A stretch of 64,000 nt of DNA. Source: Antedon mediterranea (lineage: Eukaryota; Echinodermata; Crinoidea; Comatulida; Antedonidae). How positions within the stretch are numbered: position 1 is the stretch's first letter; each line of letters starts with the position of its first letter. A program made the translations under genes and the position numbers. Location of the stretch: NCBI RefSeq assembly GCF_964355755.1, contig NC_092672.1, forward strand, positions 5,456,001-5,520,000, given 5' to 3'. The notes beneath the pieces are model-generated. The model ran no database searches. It was not told where the DNA came from and saw only the letters and a list, made by a program, of their open reading frames with translations. Shown piece after piece: positions 1-12,402 of the stretch.

Positions 1-81
1 ATAAAAAATACATTACATTTCACAAATTAAATCTACAATCGCCGCAACTTCTTTGCTCCCTTTCACACTACTACCACTTAC

Positions 82-1696
82 CTTCGCTCTGAAAGCCAGT
101 GATACTGCTGGTATCATCACGATCAGAATAGTCATGTGAATCCATCGTTGACTCATCAAGACTAACATTTGAAGGGGAAGCTAAACAACAAAAAATAAAT
201 AATATTTAAAGATTTACATTTTACAGACAGAAAAAAATTACAGGATAACATTAATCCATTTTGTGCCTTTTACATTCTTTGCTGATGGTTCAGAGCTTAG
301 AGGTGCCCTGCAATTTGCGCTATATAAATTGAACATTACAGTATTATTACTATAACAATTAGTTACTCATAAGGAGTGACTTGTCGCCAGCACTTTTCAC
401 TAGACTGTAGATGAAGACTTACCCGTTCTATCTTCATCAATTAGAGCAGTAACATCCCTGTGGCGTAGTGGTTCATGTCTATTGAGGTTTGTTGACATGG
501 AAGACTCTAAATTTTAAAATATATAGAACTGCACTGATTAAGATAATAGCCCACCACCCTAAAGCTCTGTCTATAAAACTATCAAACTAGTTTGACAAAA
601 AAACTGTTCCAAAATATGGTAGTGATGTTCCCAAATATGGTAGTGATACTGACATCATAATGTCCATATATGGGCACATCACATTTTGTTTTTTTCACAT
701 AAAGTTTGATAGTGTAGGGAGAGCTTTAGGACAATACAGTAGCTATTATTTATTTATTTTTTTTAAATATTTTTTTATTTACATACTGGGCTTACAATAC
801 AGAATATCTGAAAAAATGCTTTTATTGTTTTGGGTTTTTTTTTTCATTAGATAAAATATTAAATGGAAAAGGATGGCAAAAAGAGCAATACTTGTATATA
901 CAATTGTTTGGCCAATAAAAAAAAGGCACACTTTACTAAACTTATGGTGGACTTGTACCTCCATTGAATTCAAAATATTATTTATATACCATCTTTTTTA
1001 TGTATATTTTCTGATGTTTTGTGTTGACTTGTATTCTCTGAGCTTCCTGGCAGACTGTTGGTGTTCTCATTACTATCAACACCACTTGTCTCTCCTTGCA
1101 CAGTGTCATTACTACTTGATGCCTGACTTCCATTTTCTGCTTTGTCTCCTCTTTCTTTGTTATCTGTAGTTTTTTTCTTTTCTTCTTCATCCTTATCATC
1201 TTTCGTCTCTTGTACTGGAATCCATTTATAGACCTTTAAAGTGGTATCTCGAACCGTAACCCACTTCTTTTCCCTATAAAAATGGAATGGTATCAATTTA
1301 TTTGTTTTCTGTATTCGGAACAAACATAAATTAATAATACACAATTAATAAATATTTGTTTAAAAAATAAATTCAATGCAAGATACTAAGTAAGGTATAA
1401 TAGTTATTGTAGATAGGCTGAAGAACGCTAACTAACAATAGCTGTACAAAAAAAAAAGAGTTCGGGACTAAACGACCTGGCATTTCAATGGCTAGTTCTC
1501 TCAGATCAGGAGAATGCATCGTTTTTGCTTCTTCTTTGTTTGTTAGGCCTAGAGTAGCAGGCTGCCTTAGGCCTAACCTACATTAAATTCAAACTAACCA
1601 TTTTCTAACTTTATCTATAGCTTGCATAACACGTTTGATTTCATCTTTGGCACGACTTCGAGTTTCAGCTCGTACAGAACGAGAAGATGTTAACAT
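82..1696 (-). CDS. BCL7: BCL7-family protein, 5' three coding exons (continues past left edge)
   Basis: BCL7 proteins are small subunits of the SWI/SNF (BAF) chromatin-remodelling complex in the nucleus. Coding exons on the minus strand: 1,599-1,696, 990-1,273 and 82-180. Their phases join cleanly: TG|G makes the Trp, then G|CT at the next junction. Exon 1 encodes the family's N-terminal block, with [20 protein letters not shown] followed by AIDKVRKW. Exon 2 opens with [20 protein letters not shown], the second half of the conserved BCL7_N domain. The rest is acidic, Ser/Thr-rich and low complexity, as in the family, with [14 protein letters not shown] in exon 3. The start at 1,696 ([13 protein letters not shown]) is chosen because vertebrate BCL7 starts a few residues before the same motif. 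An in-frame stop 6 bp beyond the exon 2 donor would give a short form if that intron were retained. Which vertebrate paralogue (A, B or C) it matches cannot be said; invertebrates usually have one. The C-terminus lies outside the window. Confidence 0.9.
562..727. mobile_element. Family-A MITE copy 1 (near BCL7 exon 2)
   Basis: This is a member of the most abundant short element in the window. Terminal inverted repeats read roughly CTCTGTCTACACTATCAAAC, followed by a mirrored interior (AAATATGGTAGTGAT, then CATCATGTCCATATATGGGC). Here the left end is slightly mutated (GTCTATAAAACTATC). It has no coding capacity. Confidence 0.85.
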
Positions 1697-2407
1697 TTTG
1701 ATGTTTAAAAAGACGCCGGTGGTGTTGACACGAACAAAGTAAACTTTAGATTTCTGTATGCTGACCTCTGACATTAAAATAACTAATTCTATTCGCACTA
1801 CGGCCGTGTATAAAATAACAGGGAATTGTATTGTCATTATACACATAGCCGCCGTGCTTATAACCTATGGCCTACTATATGCTAATTTTTGAAAAATAAA
1901 ATGGTTTTCTCTCGCGACACATGTTTTAAAACTTGCTAGGCCTAGCCTAGCTCTATTATTAATAGAGTAATTGAGGTTTGTTTGCTATGTGATGTACTTT
2001 TAATTTTACTTAGGCCTAGGCATATGATTATAAAATTGTATTTATTTAGATTATAAAATAATTGTCCTCTAGGCCTAGGCCTATCTAGCCGAGTCTATCG
2101 CTGCTACTACTATCTCTCTAGCTAGCCTAGGCCTACCTAGCCGGCCCACCACCCACGTAGGGTGGGTTGAACCGTCCTGGATAATTCTGTTTAATCATTT
2201 TCCTTCCAGCTCAGCAATCTAATTAATAATATAAAATTAAATCATGCATATATAGGTCTATATATAATACATTTTATATTAAATTTAAAATTTGTATCGA
2301 TTTTGTTTTGTTTTTAATTTGTCGAATACTACAGATTAATAAATCTTAAATGTATTACTATTAGTCTTCCTAAAGTAAATTGGCCCGTTGCTATTTTCCC
2401 TGACATT
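1697..2407. promoter_or_regulatory. Shared divergent promoter region of BCL7 and TADA2A
   Basis: These 711 bp separate the start codons of two chromatin genes pointing away from each other, so both 5' UTRs and a bidirectional promoter should lie here. It is AT-rich and contains several overlapping TAGGCCTA palindromes (about 1,936-2,140). No TATA box or defined factor site can be assigned from sequence alone. Confidence 0.5.
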
Positions 2408-5400
2408 ATGTCGCTTCAAGAAAGAGATAGCAAGCCCTGCCCTGGGTGCTCGTCATGTCTCATCGAGCCCTACATCCGTTGTATAACATGCCCACCTCCA
2501 AGTGTCTGCATCTGTTTACAGGTCAGTTTTTGAAAATTTATCATTTTTTATATGAATCTTTATGACAATTCAATACATACATTAGTCCTTAATTACTGAA
2601 ATAGCTTTTTTGGAGAACAATTTTAAAAGCTGTTTACGTGAGTGGGTCTTGCGGGTGCTATTATCTGTATAATAATGTGTTCACCATCTAGACTGTAATT
2701 TATCCTATAGTTTCTTTAGCATTCAGACGCTGAAAGTGTAAACTAAATTATTATGTGTAATTTTTTTTATTAGTGTTTTTCTCATGCTTGGGAAGATGGA
2801 AAACATCAGAGCGATCATGACTATGAAATTATTGTTAGTATATTCTTTAAAAATTCTTGATATATATGACATAATTATTTACAATGTTTATTATATTATA
2901 TAAATGTATTTTATTATTCTTGTATTTTTATATGATCAATTTAGGCTAATCAGTTTTCAATCTTGGATCCAAGCTGGACAGCTAAAGAAGAACTCAAATT
3001 CCTGGAAGCTATTGGTGACTGTGGCCTTGGTAACTGGTAAGAGGAACTACCATGATATCATTTTCTTGTTTTTATTACAAATACACTAGTCTTACCTCTT
3101 TCTGTTAAGGCTAGTGGCAAATAAAGCAGCCTCCCCCTTCAATATTCACAGAGACAAACATATACACAAGATGCTCTACACAAACAAAGTCTTATTACAA
3201 GTCTTTGGGAGTGAAGTTGTTGTGTTGGGACCCTAGGAGTGTTAGCCGAGCATCTAAACCACCAACTTTTCTTTACTATAAAATAATCTTTATTCCTTCC
3301 TTGTTTTTATTACAAATACCGAACTAGTATTTTTTTTAAATCTAGGCAAGATGTAGCAGTTCAAGTTCAAACTAAAACAAAGTTAGAATGTGAACGACAT
3401 TACCATCGTGTCTTTATCAACAACCCAAGAGGACTTTTTCCAAGTAAATGAATTACCTGCAATATTATAATTATAATATCTTAAATAACTTAACCTTAAC
3501 ACCCTAATGATAATTGAAATATTTGCATTACTATTTTTAAAGATCTTGTACTTTCTACTTTTATAGCTTTGCCTCAAACGACTGTGGTACGGACTTATCC
3601 AATAGTTTGCCGTGGTAAGTAGTACAATGTACAGTACAGTTCACAAAACCAAACTTGCCTCACCAAAATGTCAAGCACCATTCTAGAAATGTAAAAACAA
3701 AACTTTTCAATCAATTTTCACATAATATACAATGCTTTACTAGTAAAGTAATGTTTGTTTCCCCAAACAAAATTATAAAGTAAAATTTAGAATGTCTTGA
3801 CATTTTCAGTTTCTAAAATATATAAGGAATTAATATTAATAACTAATTATCTAACTCAATTTAATTAGTAAACAGGGTTACATCAGGTGGTTAAAATCAG
3901 TACCGAAAGTACGAACTAACTTTATATACCATCGAGTAAAAATTCTAGAAGTAAGGCGCGATTTACCGAATTTTGCCCTTACGTAAATTTATATATAGAT
4001 GCATCACTTGTGATTAACAAAATACTTATATTATGCACACTGTTCTTCTAGTGAGTGAAGACCCGCCCAGGCCTTTAAAAGAAGCACAAAGAGCTGATAT
4101 GGCTGGATACACACCTGCCAGAGGGGACTTCAATGCTGTGAGTACCATATCTGTTTCTTACTGCAGCTTTATGGAAAGCAAAAAGTTAAAGTAAAAAAGT
4201 GTATAGAGCTTGGTGGTTAAAATGCTTGCCTTCCAATCCCAAGGTCCAGGGTTCAATCCTGACCTAGTGAAGCATTGTTGTGTAACTCACGACTCTTTCA
4301 ACTCCACTCTCTAAGCCTCAAATGAGACTTAGTTTATAAGCATGATCAATAATAAAACAGTTTATCCATCCTGTAATTGGTGAGTTACTCGCTGTTGGAT
4401 GCGTATGAAATATACAAAATAAAAATAACAGTGGAATAATAGTTAGCAATGTTGTGTAATTTTTGTTTAAGGAATTTGACAACTACGCTGAACATGATGT
4501 ACTAGATATCTACTTCCAAGGAGAAGAAGAAGAACTACTGGAGGAGTTGAAAATGGCTGCTGTTGACATATACAGTGAAAGGCTACAGGAGCGACAGAGA
4601 AGGAAACGGTAGGGATAACAAGCAGATGTATGCCTAGTGTTATTTTATTTAACCTTATTTAAAGAGGTAACCCTAAACAGCATATGCTGACAATCAAGAG
4701 GCCCTCATATAAACATATAAAACAAACACATATGAAAAAAATATACAAAAATATATTATACAACTATACAAAAATGTACAGTACACTGTATTATACGTAG
4801 AAATTTTCTTTTGCCGTCAAATACCATTTTAAAACAGACTTAAAATAATTTATTGACACCGCATTTCTCCGTTTGGAGGGTAGAATATTTAGATGATGAT
4901 TTAGAATATCAGACTGACTCTTTAAATCGAACTCTGTCCTGTTCAAATAACAACAAAAATTAAAGACACTAATAAATCAATATAAATCAATCATTGGTAT
5001 AAATTATAAAAATCATTTATGCTTTGTGTTTTTCAGAATGATAAGAAATTATGGTTTAATAAATATTTCAAAAATACAAAGTAAGTATGATATAACTAGT
5101 ACAATTATTTTAAACCCAAAGGCTACTACAAAGATATGCTGACAACCTAGAACCCACAGCCTAACATTTGTTTAGTCATCATCTGGCCCTAAAATAGGAC
5201 TAAATTGACCCTTCAATGACACAATAAATTATTAATATAACATAACAAGTTATAGTATAGGTCATTGCAAATCAAAAACTTCCTATGCATAAAATAGACA
5301 AAATAAAGCTCTGTCTACACTATCAAACTTTATGTGTCAACAAAATGTGATGTGCCTAATATGGACATGATGATGTCATATTACTACCACATTTGACCAT

Positions 5401-8400
5401 ATCACTACCATGTATATCGACACATCACATTTTTTGTCACATAAAATTTGATAGTGTAGACAAGGTTTAAGAGATGGCAGCATACACAATTTGATTTAAT
5501 GTTATTCATTGTTTAGTGACTGAACTTGGTTATGACAAAATTACGAAGGAGTTAAATAGATGTCTGAATCCATTCATTAAGCTACAGACGCCACTTGCAC
5601 ATGATAAGTTATTAGAAGGAATGATATGTAAGTTCACTATTTTTTGTTTAAAAATATATATTACTAATTTAAATACCCAATTTAATGTATATTTAATAAA
5701 AAATTAAATTGAAAAACTTATTTTAATTTAATTTATGTCATATCAAAGGGTAGTCAAAACTTGTTTCTAGTTGTCTGCCCTCCTCCTGTATGTCGTTTAT
5801 ATATAAGCGTGTCGGCTAAGCCATTGTCAGTGTTTTTCTTGCAGCCTTTAAAGACAAGGCCTCTTTACGTCTCTCTAGCCTGGCCTTTACTTGCTATGCC
5901 TAGTCCTAGTAGCCCACTAGATGGGCCCGGCCGGACCTAGACCAGAGAGAGGGCTAGGGAAGGAGGCTAAACTAAAATCTTGCTAGGCTTGCGTCATATT
6001 CAAGGACATTATCATCCCGTTTGTATTATAGATAGAAGATGGTTGAGATTATGGGTGCAAATGTAGATTTATTTATGTTTTAATTAATTATTTGATTTTT
6101 GTTGCAGATGAAAATGATCTAAAGAAAGAAGTTAAAAGATTGCAAGAATTTCGACGGAATGGAATTGTATCTTTTAAAGGTTTTCTGTGCTTCCATAGTA
6201 TTTTATTATTATTAATTTGTCGTTGTTTTGCTTTACATGTTTGTTTGTCTTGTTTTGTTTCTGTTTGTTTAAACTCCAATATGATTACAATTTCTTAACT
6301 GGCTACCCGTCACAAGTTTTTTTGGAGGGAAACTTCCAAATGTTATTACTTTCTGGGTGTTGCCTCTTAATTATTTATATTTAAATTGTTATTTTGTTTA
6401 CTTTGAAATGATAAGAAATAAATGTTATTATGAATGAATGATGAATGAATGAGGTATCTTAATACTATCCATAGTACCCATATATTCCTGTGAGGCAAAG
6501 TGAAAACATTGTGCACTTATATGGATGTTATTAACTTATATTTTTGATCTTTACACTATTTCAGGTGCTAGAATATATGACCAATTGAAACGTCGACGAG
6601 AACGATCCAAACAGCAACGAACCAATCAGCTAAGCCAAGTACTTAGTAGTCTAGAAGATCCAGGGGCCTGCTGTCAAATGTTACAACGCTTTGCTCTCAT
6701 GTATGTATTCAACATGTATTCCAGTTATTAAGTTTTTCCGCCATATATTTATATTTAGCAAGATAAACATCCTATTTATATTGCCATGACCTTAACCTAT
6801 CAAATACATATGTTTAGCACCAAAGTAGTTATTTATAGTGAAATGTTTTTAGGAAGTGCCTAAAATGTATTCAAACAACTTTATCGATCAATGGCAAATA
6901 TTTAAATGTTAATTTATAGAATGACTCATTGACTATACAAGCATAACATGAACCAAAATTATGTTAAGTTATATACATAACACATAACATTCATAAATTT
7001 GTGACAGAACACAGAACAGCTGATGATGCAGTGAATCACCAAATATCTCGGATATATTTAGAGGTTTTTTTTTTATAGTGTGAATTATATCATAACATTA
7101 TGTTTCCCAAGATATGAGAGCATTTTCTTATTAAGAACATATGTAATACATATATAATACATTTATTAATTTTACATTTATTATATTATTATGACCTGAA
7201 TGAATCATTTAATATTTATTTCCTTTCAAAATAATGTTTCCTCACATTTTTTGAATTTATGACATTACATCTATATATTTGAGGATATTTGTCCCAGAGT
7301 ACTAAATTAGCCAGTCCTGGGATATTAGATTTTTTTTTCAGACCTTAAATGATTTAGGTCTTATAGTGTATTACAAAATATAAACATATCTAACATTGAT
7401 AATAGCACCACCATTATTTTTGGACAGCAATGAACAAAATGTTTATATATATTATAGGAAAGATGCCTCCATTTACATTAATTGAGTGTTAAAATAGTCT
7501 GTATATTTTGTATGAATTATTTTTCAGTGAAGCAGGGCATACAGAACTACCTCCTATTATTCCATCAATGAGGCGAACAGCGCCACCACTTAATCTTCAA
7601 GAATTTCCAGGCTTTGAGAAATTGAATGATAAAGAAAGAGAGGTAAGATTGATGTCTTTGTACAGAGCTCAATATGAGTCTCAGCTCAGTCAAAGTCGAC
7701 ACATTGTAAGAGTGCTTTATATACTGTATACAGTATTATATTGACTTGCATATAGGTCGCACAAATACACAAATTAGATTGAGAATTTTCATAATCAAAT
7801 TGTACATTGTCTTTGTATAAATGCATTTAGGAAATACAAAATTAATCATTATTTTTAAAATATTATATATATATAGCCTGCATAAGTGCTACACTACGTT
7901 TCAATACTGAACTGGCATTTATCAATCATAGTTAAGAAATTCTTAATTGAAAACTGAGGTTTTAATATCAAAACAGTTCTTTTTATCTTATGAATAAACC
8001 TAATCTAATATTAAAGGAAAAAGAAACCGCCCTTACAATACTTCCTTATCTTGAAAGTTAACTTGAGCAAAATCAAGATTATTTTTAACTAAGCATTTTG
8101 GATAAATGTGACACATAGCATCATGAGGTACTTTATATCTGCATGTATCATTTGGCATGAAATGAATGGACTTAAGCTGTGTCCGCATGGTACATTTATT
8201 GTTGGTATGTTTTTTCAGATGTGTGCATCTGTAAGAATAATACCAGAAGCTTACATTGAGTATAAACGCATCTTCCAGGCGGAATACAACAAGTTAGGGT
8301 GTCTAAAGCTCAAACACGCCCGCAATCTTATACGCATTGACGTCAACAAGACTCGAAAGCTGTTTGATTTCCTCGTCAAGGAATGTGTAATTAGCACAGG

Positions 8401-8452
8401 TGATCAAGAAGATGCACAGAGCATCTCGTCTGGTTTGCCTTCTCCCAGCTGA
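2408..8452 (+). CDS. TADA2A: Transcriptional adapter 2-alpha (ADA2a)
   Basis: ADA2a is the adapter that couples the GCN5/PCAF acetyltransferase to ADA3 in the ATAC complex and stimulates histone acetylation in the nucleus. Thirteen coding exons: 2408-2521, 2774-2833, 2945-3036, 3346-3443, 3567-3614, 4052-4137, 4472-4608, 5037-5080, 5517-5627, 6108-6179, 6565-6700, 7528-7642, 8219-8452. All phases match and give 448 aa, against about 443 in human. Domains in order: ZZ-type zinc finger with paired cysteines (PCPGCSSCL, YIRCITC, then KHQSDHDYEI); SANT/Myb domain (DPSWTAKEELKFLEAI, LECERHYHRVFINNP); conserved DMAGYTPARGDF and FDNYAEHD; middle helical region ending in RQRRKR; C-terminal SWIRM domain (IIPEAYIEYK, NLIRIDVNKTRKLFDFLV). 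The start follows the ZZ finger closely, as in animals. Introns hold a tRNA-type SINE and a family-A MITE. Exon 12 has a second strong donor 63 bp downstream that stays in frame (see findings). The gene looks intact. Confidence 0.95.
4203..4425 (+). repeat. tRNA-derived SINE in TADA2A intron 6
   Basis: A box-like TGGTGGTTAAAATG followed about 35 nt later by a B box (GGTTCAATCC inside a CAGG/CCTG stem) is the internal pol III promoter of a tRNA-derived SINE. A non-tRNA body and an AT-rich tail (AATAAAAC, ACAAAATAAAAATAAC) follow. The right limit is approximate, and I did not see clear target-site duplications. Confidence 0.6.
5306..5469. mobile_element. Family-A MITE copy 2 (TADA2A intron 8)
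   Basis: It has the full inverted-repeat structure of the family, about 160 bp, and ends 47 bp upstream of TADA2A exon 9. The splice acceptor sequence itself is outside the element. Confidence 0.85.
6301..6450 (+). repeat. Possible LINE 3' end in TADA2A intron 10
   Basis: The stretch ends in GATAAGAAATAAATG followed by short ATGA/ATGAATGA repeats. This pattern is typical of the 3' ends of CR1/L2-like non-LTR retrotransposons. No reverse transcriptase is present. The assignment rests only on this tail and on a similar tail at 26,850-26,880. Confidence 0.3.
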
Positions 8453-8487
8453 AAATAGGAGATGTTGCAATGGCATAAAACTGATGT

Positions 8488-8632
8488 AAAGCTTTATGAC
8501 GAAAAAATGTGATGTGCCCATATACGGACATGATGATTTATGATAACTACCATATTTGGGCATATCACTACCATATTTGGGCACATCACATGTTTTTGTC
8601 AAACTAGTTTGATAGTGTAGACAGAGCTTAAC
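8488..8632. mobile_element. Family-A MITE copy 3 (just after TADA2A stop)
   Basis: It begins 36 bp after the TADA2A stop codon, so it probably lies in the 3' UTR. The right end (GATAGTGTAGACAGAGCTTAA) is intact. The left terminal repeat is shortened. Confidence 0.85.
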
Positions 8633-8783
8633 TGTAGTGTTGAGAAGTAGGTAGTGTAGCTTATCTAAGAACATGGTTATTTCTACAGGAAAGTAGAGGG
8701 AAAGGGGAATATGAATGGTAGCCCCCACATTTGCAATGATTAGGTGTTCCATTGGCACTGAACAGATATAGAACCTTCCTAAA

Positions 8784-8941
8784 GCATGGTTCCCACAAGA
8801 GACACAATGCAAGGATGTACGTTCAATGCAAGCAAGTTGACCAATGACAAGCCACTGTTTAAACAATCCATCACTTGTGATTCATCAAATTACTTATACT
8901 GCGTTACGCCCGTGCTTTGCGCCACTAGCGGGAACCAAGCC
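8784..8941. mobile_element. Family-B inverted-repeat element copy 1
   Basis: The ends are GGTTCCCACAAG and its complement in GCGGGAACC, with an interior containing AAGTTGACCAATGACAAG. The same architecture recurs at 23,954-24,108. About 155 bp, non-coding, MITE-like; superfamily unknown. Confidence 0.6.
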
Positions 8942-9311
8942 ATGTCTTAATATGAATGGAGGAACAAACCGACAAATCATGTAAAAACGGTGTCAGAGAT
9001 CATAACCCAGTGTAAAGTTGGTTTCTGTATGATCGCTGCGTCTCTGAGGCAATTAGTAGTTATCCGCTTTTCATTGCAAACAAATCAGAAAAGTTGAACA
9101 GGATTCAACTTTGATTTGTTTGTGTCCAATCGTAAGCAATGATGTCTGATTGTACAGAATATTGTCTGTGTAATCATTCATTGCAAGCTACATAACCAAT
9201 GCAAGGAAAACCTCAAAGCATTTTCATATAAACACTACCAACTATCGCTGACACGTATCGGCGACTGTCCCAGATGCAGTGGAACGATTATATGGAAACC
9301 AGAATAAACTG

Positions 9312-9453
9312 AAGTTCTGTCTACACTATCAAACTAGTTTGACAAAACATATTTTATGTGCCCAAATATGGTAGTGATATGACATCATCATGTCCAAATA
9401 TGGGCACATCACACTTTTGTGTCACATCAAGTTTGATAGTGTAGACAGAGCTT
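9312..9453. mobile_element. Family-A MITE copy 4
   Basis: Both terminal repeats are present, and the interior carries the AAATATGGTAGTGATATGAC core. The right end is followed by TTAA. Confidence 0.85.
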
Positions 9454-9783
9454 AAAAATAACTATTGCCACAGGTGTATGAAAGAACATATACAACAACC
9501 AGTTATATAAGATACCCATCAGCAGGCCTATTACACTAATTCTATACAGATTAGTTAAATACAGCAGCCTGAGACGGTGTTTATATTACTAATAGATGGC
9601 TATGATTTGTAAAAACATAACCTGGTGTTCCTAGATAAACCTACTATTGAACTAGTTGGCAAATCAGTACCATGTTTTGTACAAACATGTTTACATGCTA
9701 AAGGGGTTGGCACCATGTCAAACTACTATAATCATACATAACATTATTTATATATTAGATTTGTTTCTATTGTGTGCAATTTG

Positions 9784-9900
9784 AACAGTCAGGGGAAAAT
9801 GGCAAAATGCTTCCTACTTTCTAGGAGTTTTATCAGATAATCTATACTTTTGTAACATGACCACAGTGCTGATTTTGCCATTTTCCCCCAACTGTGAACA
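9784..9900. mobile_element. Family-C inverted-repeat element copy 1
   Basis: The left end, AACAGTCAGGGGAAAATGGC, mirrors the right end GCCATTTTCCCCCAACTGT. The interior has CTACTTTCTAGGAGTTTTAT. A second copy lies at 23,504-23,634. MITE-like, non-coding. Confidence 0.6.
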
Positions 9901-10280
9901 TTAACTCAGTATCTGTTATGAGAATAGCAGAGAATATTGATATAAAATATTAGATAAAAATTAAAAATAAAATAATAATAAATGATGCATTGAAACACAT
10001 TCATTTTACCGCTTGTTACCAGTTTTTAAAATAAGGACATTTTACAGTGGTTTAATTTATTTGGAGATGACGTGAGCTAGAAGTGTTATACACAAATTAC
10101 ATTTAATCGATTTTGAATGAGCCAATAGAGTATGATGCAAAACTAAATAAGAGCTATGGTATATAGTAATTCACAGACTAAATAGTGAATTTGACAGTAG
10201 GTCTGTGATTCACATCCTGCCATGGCAATGCGAAGGGCAAAGGGTCACGCCGGTACGAGTTTGATATAAAAGTGTAAGTG

Positions 10281-10760
10281 TACATTTATTTTTAAATAAA
10301 AAAACAACAAACCAGTACACATATTCTTTTCTAAATAATGATATAACATGTTATTAATTACATTTATTTTTAAATCAATAAAAAATATTAAAAAAACCAT
10401 TACACACATTTTTTTCTAATAATGATATAACATGTTATCAAGTACATTTAATTTTAAATAAATAAACAACAAACCAGTACACATATTCTTTTCTAAATAA
10501 TGATATAACATGTTATTAATTAAATTTATTTTTAAATCAATAAAAAAAAAACCCATTACACACATTTTTTTCTAATAATGATATAACATGTTATCAAGTA
10601 CATTTATTTTTAAATAAAAAAACAACAAACCAGTACACACATTTCTTTTCTAAATATGATATAAATGTTATCATGTAAATTTATTTTTAAATCAATAAAA
10701 AAAAACAGTACACACATTGTTTTCTAAATACATTTAGATACATTTATTTTTAATTCAATA
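10281..10760. repeat. Small AT-rich satellite, about six units of 76-84 bp
   Basis: Unit starts fall near 10,281, 10,359, 10,443, 10,521, 10,599 and 10,675. Each unit contains TTTATTTTTAAAT, ACCAGTACACA or its variant, and ATGATATAACATGTTAT. Alternate units are most alike, so the array looks like a dimer of about 160 bp repeated three times. Confidence 0.8.
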
Positions 10761-10868
10761 CCAAAAAAAAATGTTTTAAAGTAACGGTTGTGACGTTTTA
10801 AATTAGTAAAACTCGTTACACACTTTGACGTCATTTGCTTCCTTTGGCTCAACACCTTCGAAACTTAT

Positions 10869-11009
10869 GCTCAGACTGTCTATAATATTAAACTATTTTG
10901 ACAAAAAAGTGTGATGTGCCCAAATATGGTAGTTTACGTCATCATGTTCATATATGGGCACATCACCTGTTTTTGTCGTATAATGTTTGATAGTGTCTGT
11001 AGAGGCCTA
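10869..11009. mobile_element. Family-A MITE copy 5
   Basis: A diverged member: the left end reads AGACTGTCTATAATATTAAA and the right end GATAGTGTCTGTAGAGGC. The inner core is well kept. Confidence 0.8.
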
Positions 11010-12168
11010 AAGATTTCATCAGTTCTAGAATTCTTTTCAAAAGGCAACTTGATGAATCGCAAACTCATTAAGGCATGATTCGGTCGAAAAAAATCCTACA
11101 AAAATAACAAATGTCTAGTATAATTAGCACGTTCTTAGCAAAGAAGCACGTTATTACCGAATGTCTTTAGTAGAGGGTTGTTGCAGAAGATGTAGAAGCC
11201 GTCATCAAGGAACAAAGCTATATCACTATTTGATGAGGTTTTTACTGTAAACAAACATATCCAAATCATGGTAGTCAACTTGATGAAATAAAATACCCAG
11301 ATTATTGTATGATACCGGAAAGATTTAAGATTTTAACATCTCAATGAGACACGCAGAACATGTTGATGTACACTTGGTATACTACACTGTACTTATGCTT
11401 GTACAGTCTTTATTCCAAAGAGATATTCATTAACTTCTCAATGGAATTGTTCGATAAACAGGACCCTGGTAAAAACCACGCACACAAAGTTGATTAAAAA
11501 AAATGTTGGTGACTCCTGTTTTTCGTTTGATGGGGAAGCATTCCATTATCTTGAGGTATTGGTTTGAGGTAGTTTGTTCTAAAAACCTAGTGAAGAAAGG
11601 AAGCCTCGATGAGCCATTTTGCAGATTGGGAATGCTAATTTCCACAATTGAGGATGTTGTTCATTATACCTATTTGTTTTCTTGTCGTTCGTTTGACAGT
11701 TCTTCAAGGAAATCCATGGGTTAGGTTTCGCTACAATTAATTGTTAGATTAGTTTGTTGCAATCTTATAATCTATACACCGCACTGATTTTGATAACGAA
11801 ATTACCACGCGTTTTTACTGTTGCGTTGGCAGAACGCTATGCCGTTGAACTTGTTGTCGGAAATGCTGTGGCCAGTTTTGTAGATTCAATTTTTCGGAAT
11901 TATGAATTTTATTTAGTCAAAAAAACTGTCATGTTTCAGGTGTTTAATATCGGTGAACCAATATTGTACCTTTTGAGACCCAAACAAGTCCGTTGGAACT
12001 ATTTGTGTGTAGTACTAATTGAGTATACAAATAGTGATCTTAGATAGCACAACGTGTTTTTATGGATGCATCATTTTCTTACCTAAATTTAATTGATTTA
12101 TACACTAGAAAAAATGTCGAAATAAAAACAATTCCAAAATCAATATTTCTGTTCAGGTAAACGTTGGC

Positions 12169-12402
12169 CTAATTAAGAAATATTTTCTTAGCAATAGATA
12201 TAAGGTATCTACATACATTTATGCATTCTCTATACAGGAAAAAACTTTCGATATCTGCTTCAATAAACGCTTCAAAATTGGCCCGGGTCCCTGCTGCCAA
12301 CTGCCAATAATTAGAAATACTTAATTGTAGACGATCTGTCGTTTCATCACCATCATCACGGATATATGTATTCTGTTGCATTAAACGCAACAACACCGCC
12401 AA
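12169..12402 (-). other. Unassigned 77-residue open frame
   Basis: The frame has balanced amino-acid composition, including ISNYWQLAAGTRANFEAFIE and ESFFLYRECINVCRYL, unlike the low-complexity frames around it. I recognise no domain, and no splice partners were found. It could be a decayed gene or transposon fragment, or chance. Confidence 0.15.

Noticed and set aside
8303-8866. 187-residue minus-strand open frame
   Set aside because: It is antisense to the last TADA2A exon and runs through a family-A MITE. TADA2A on the plus strand is clearly the gene.
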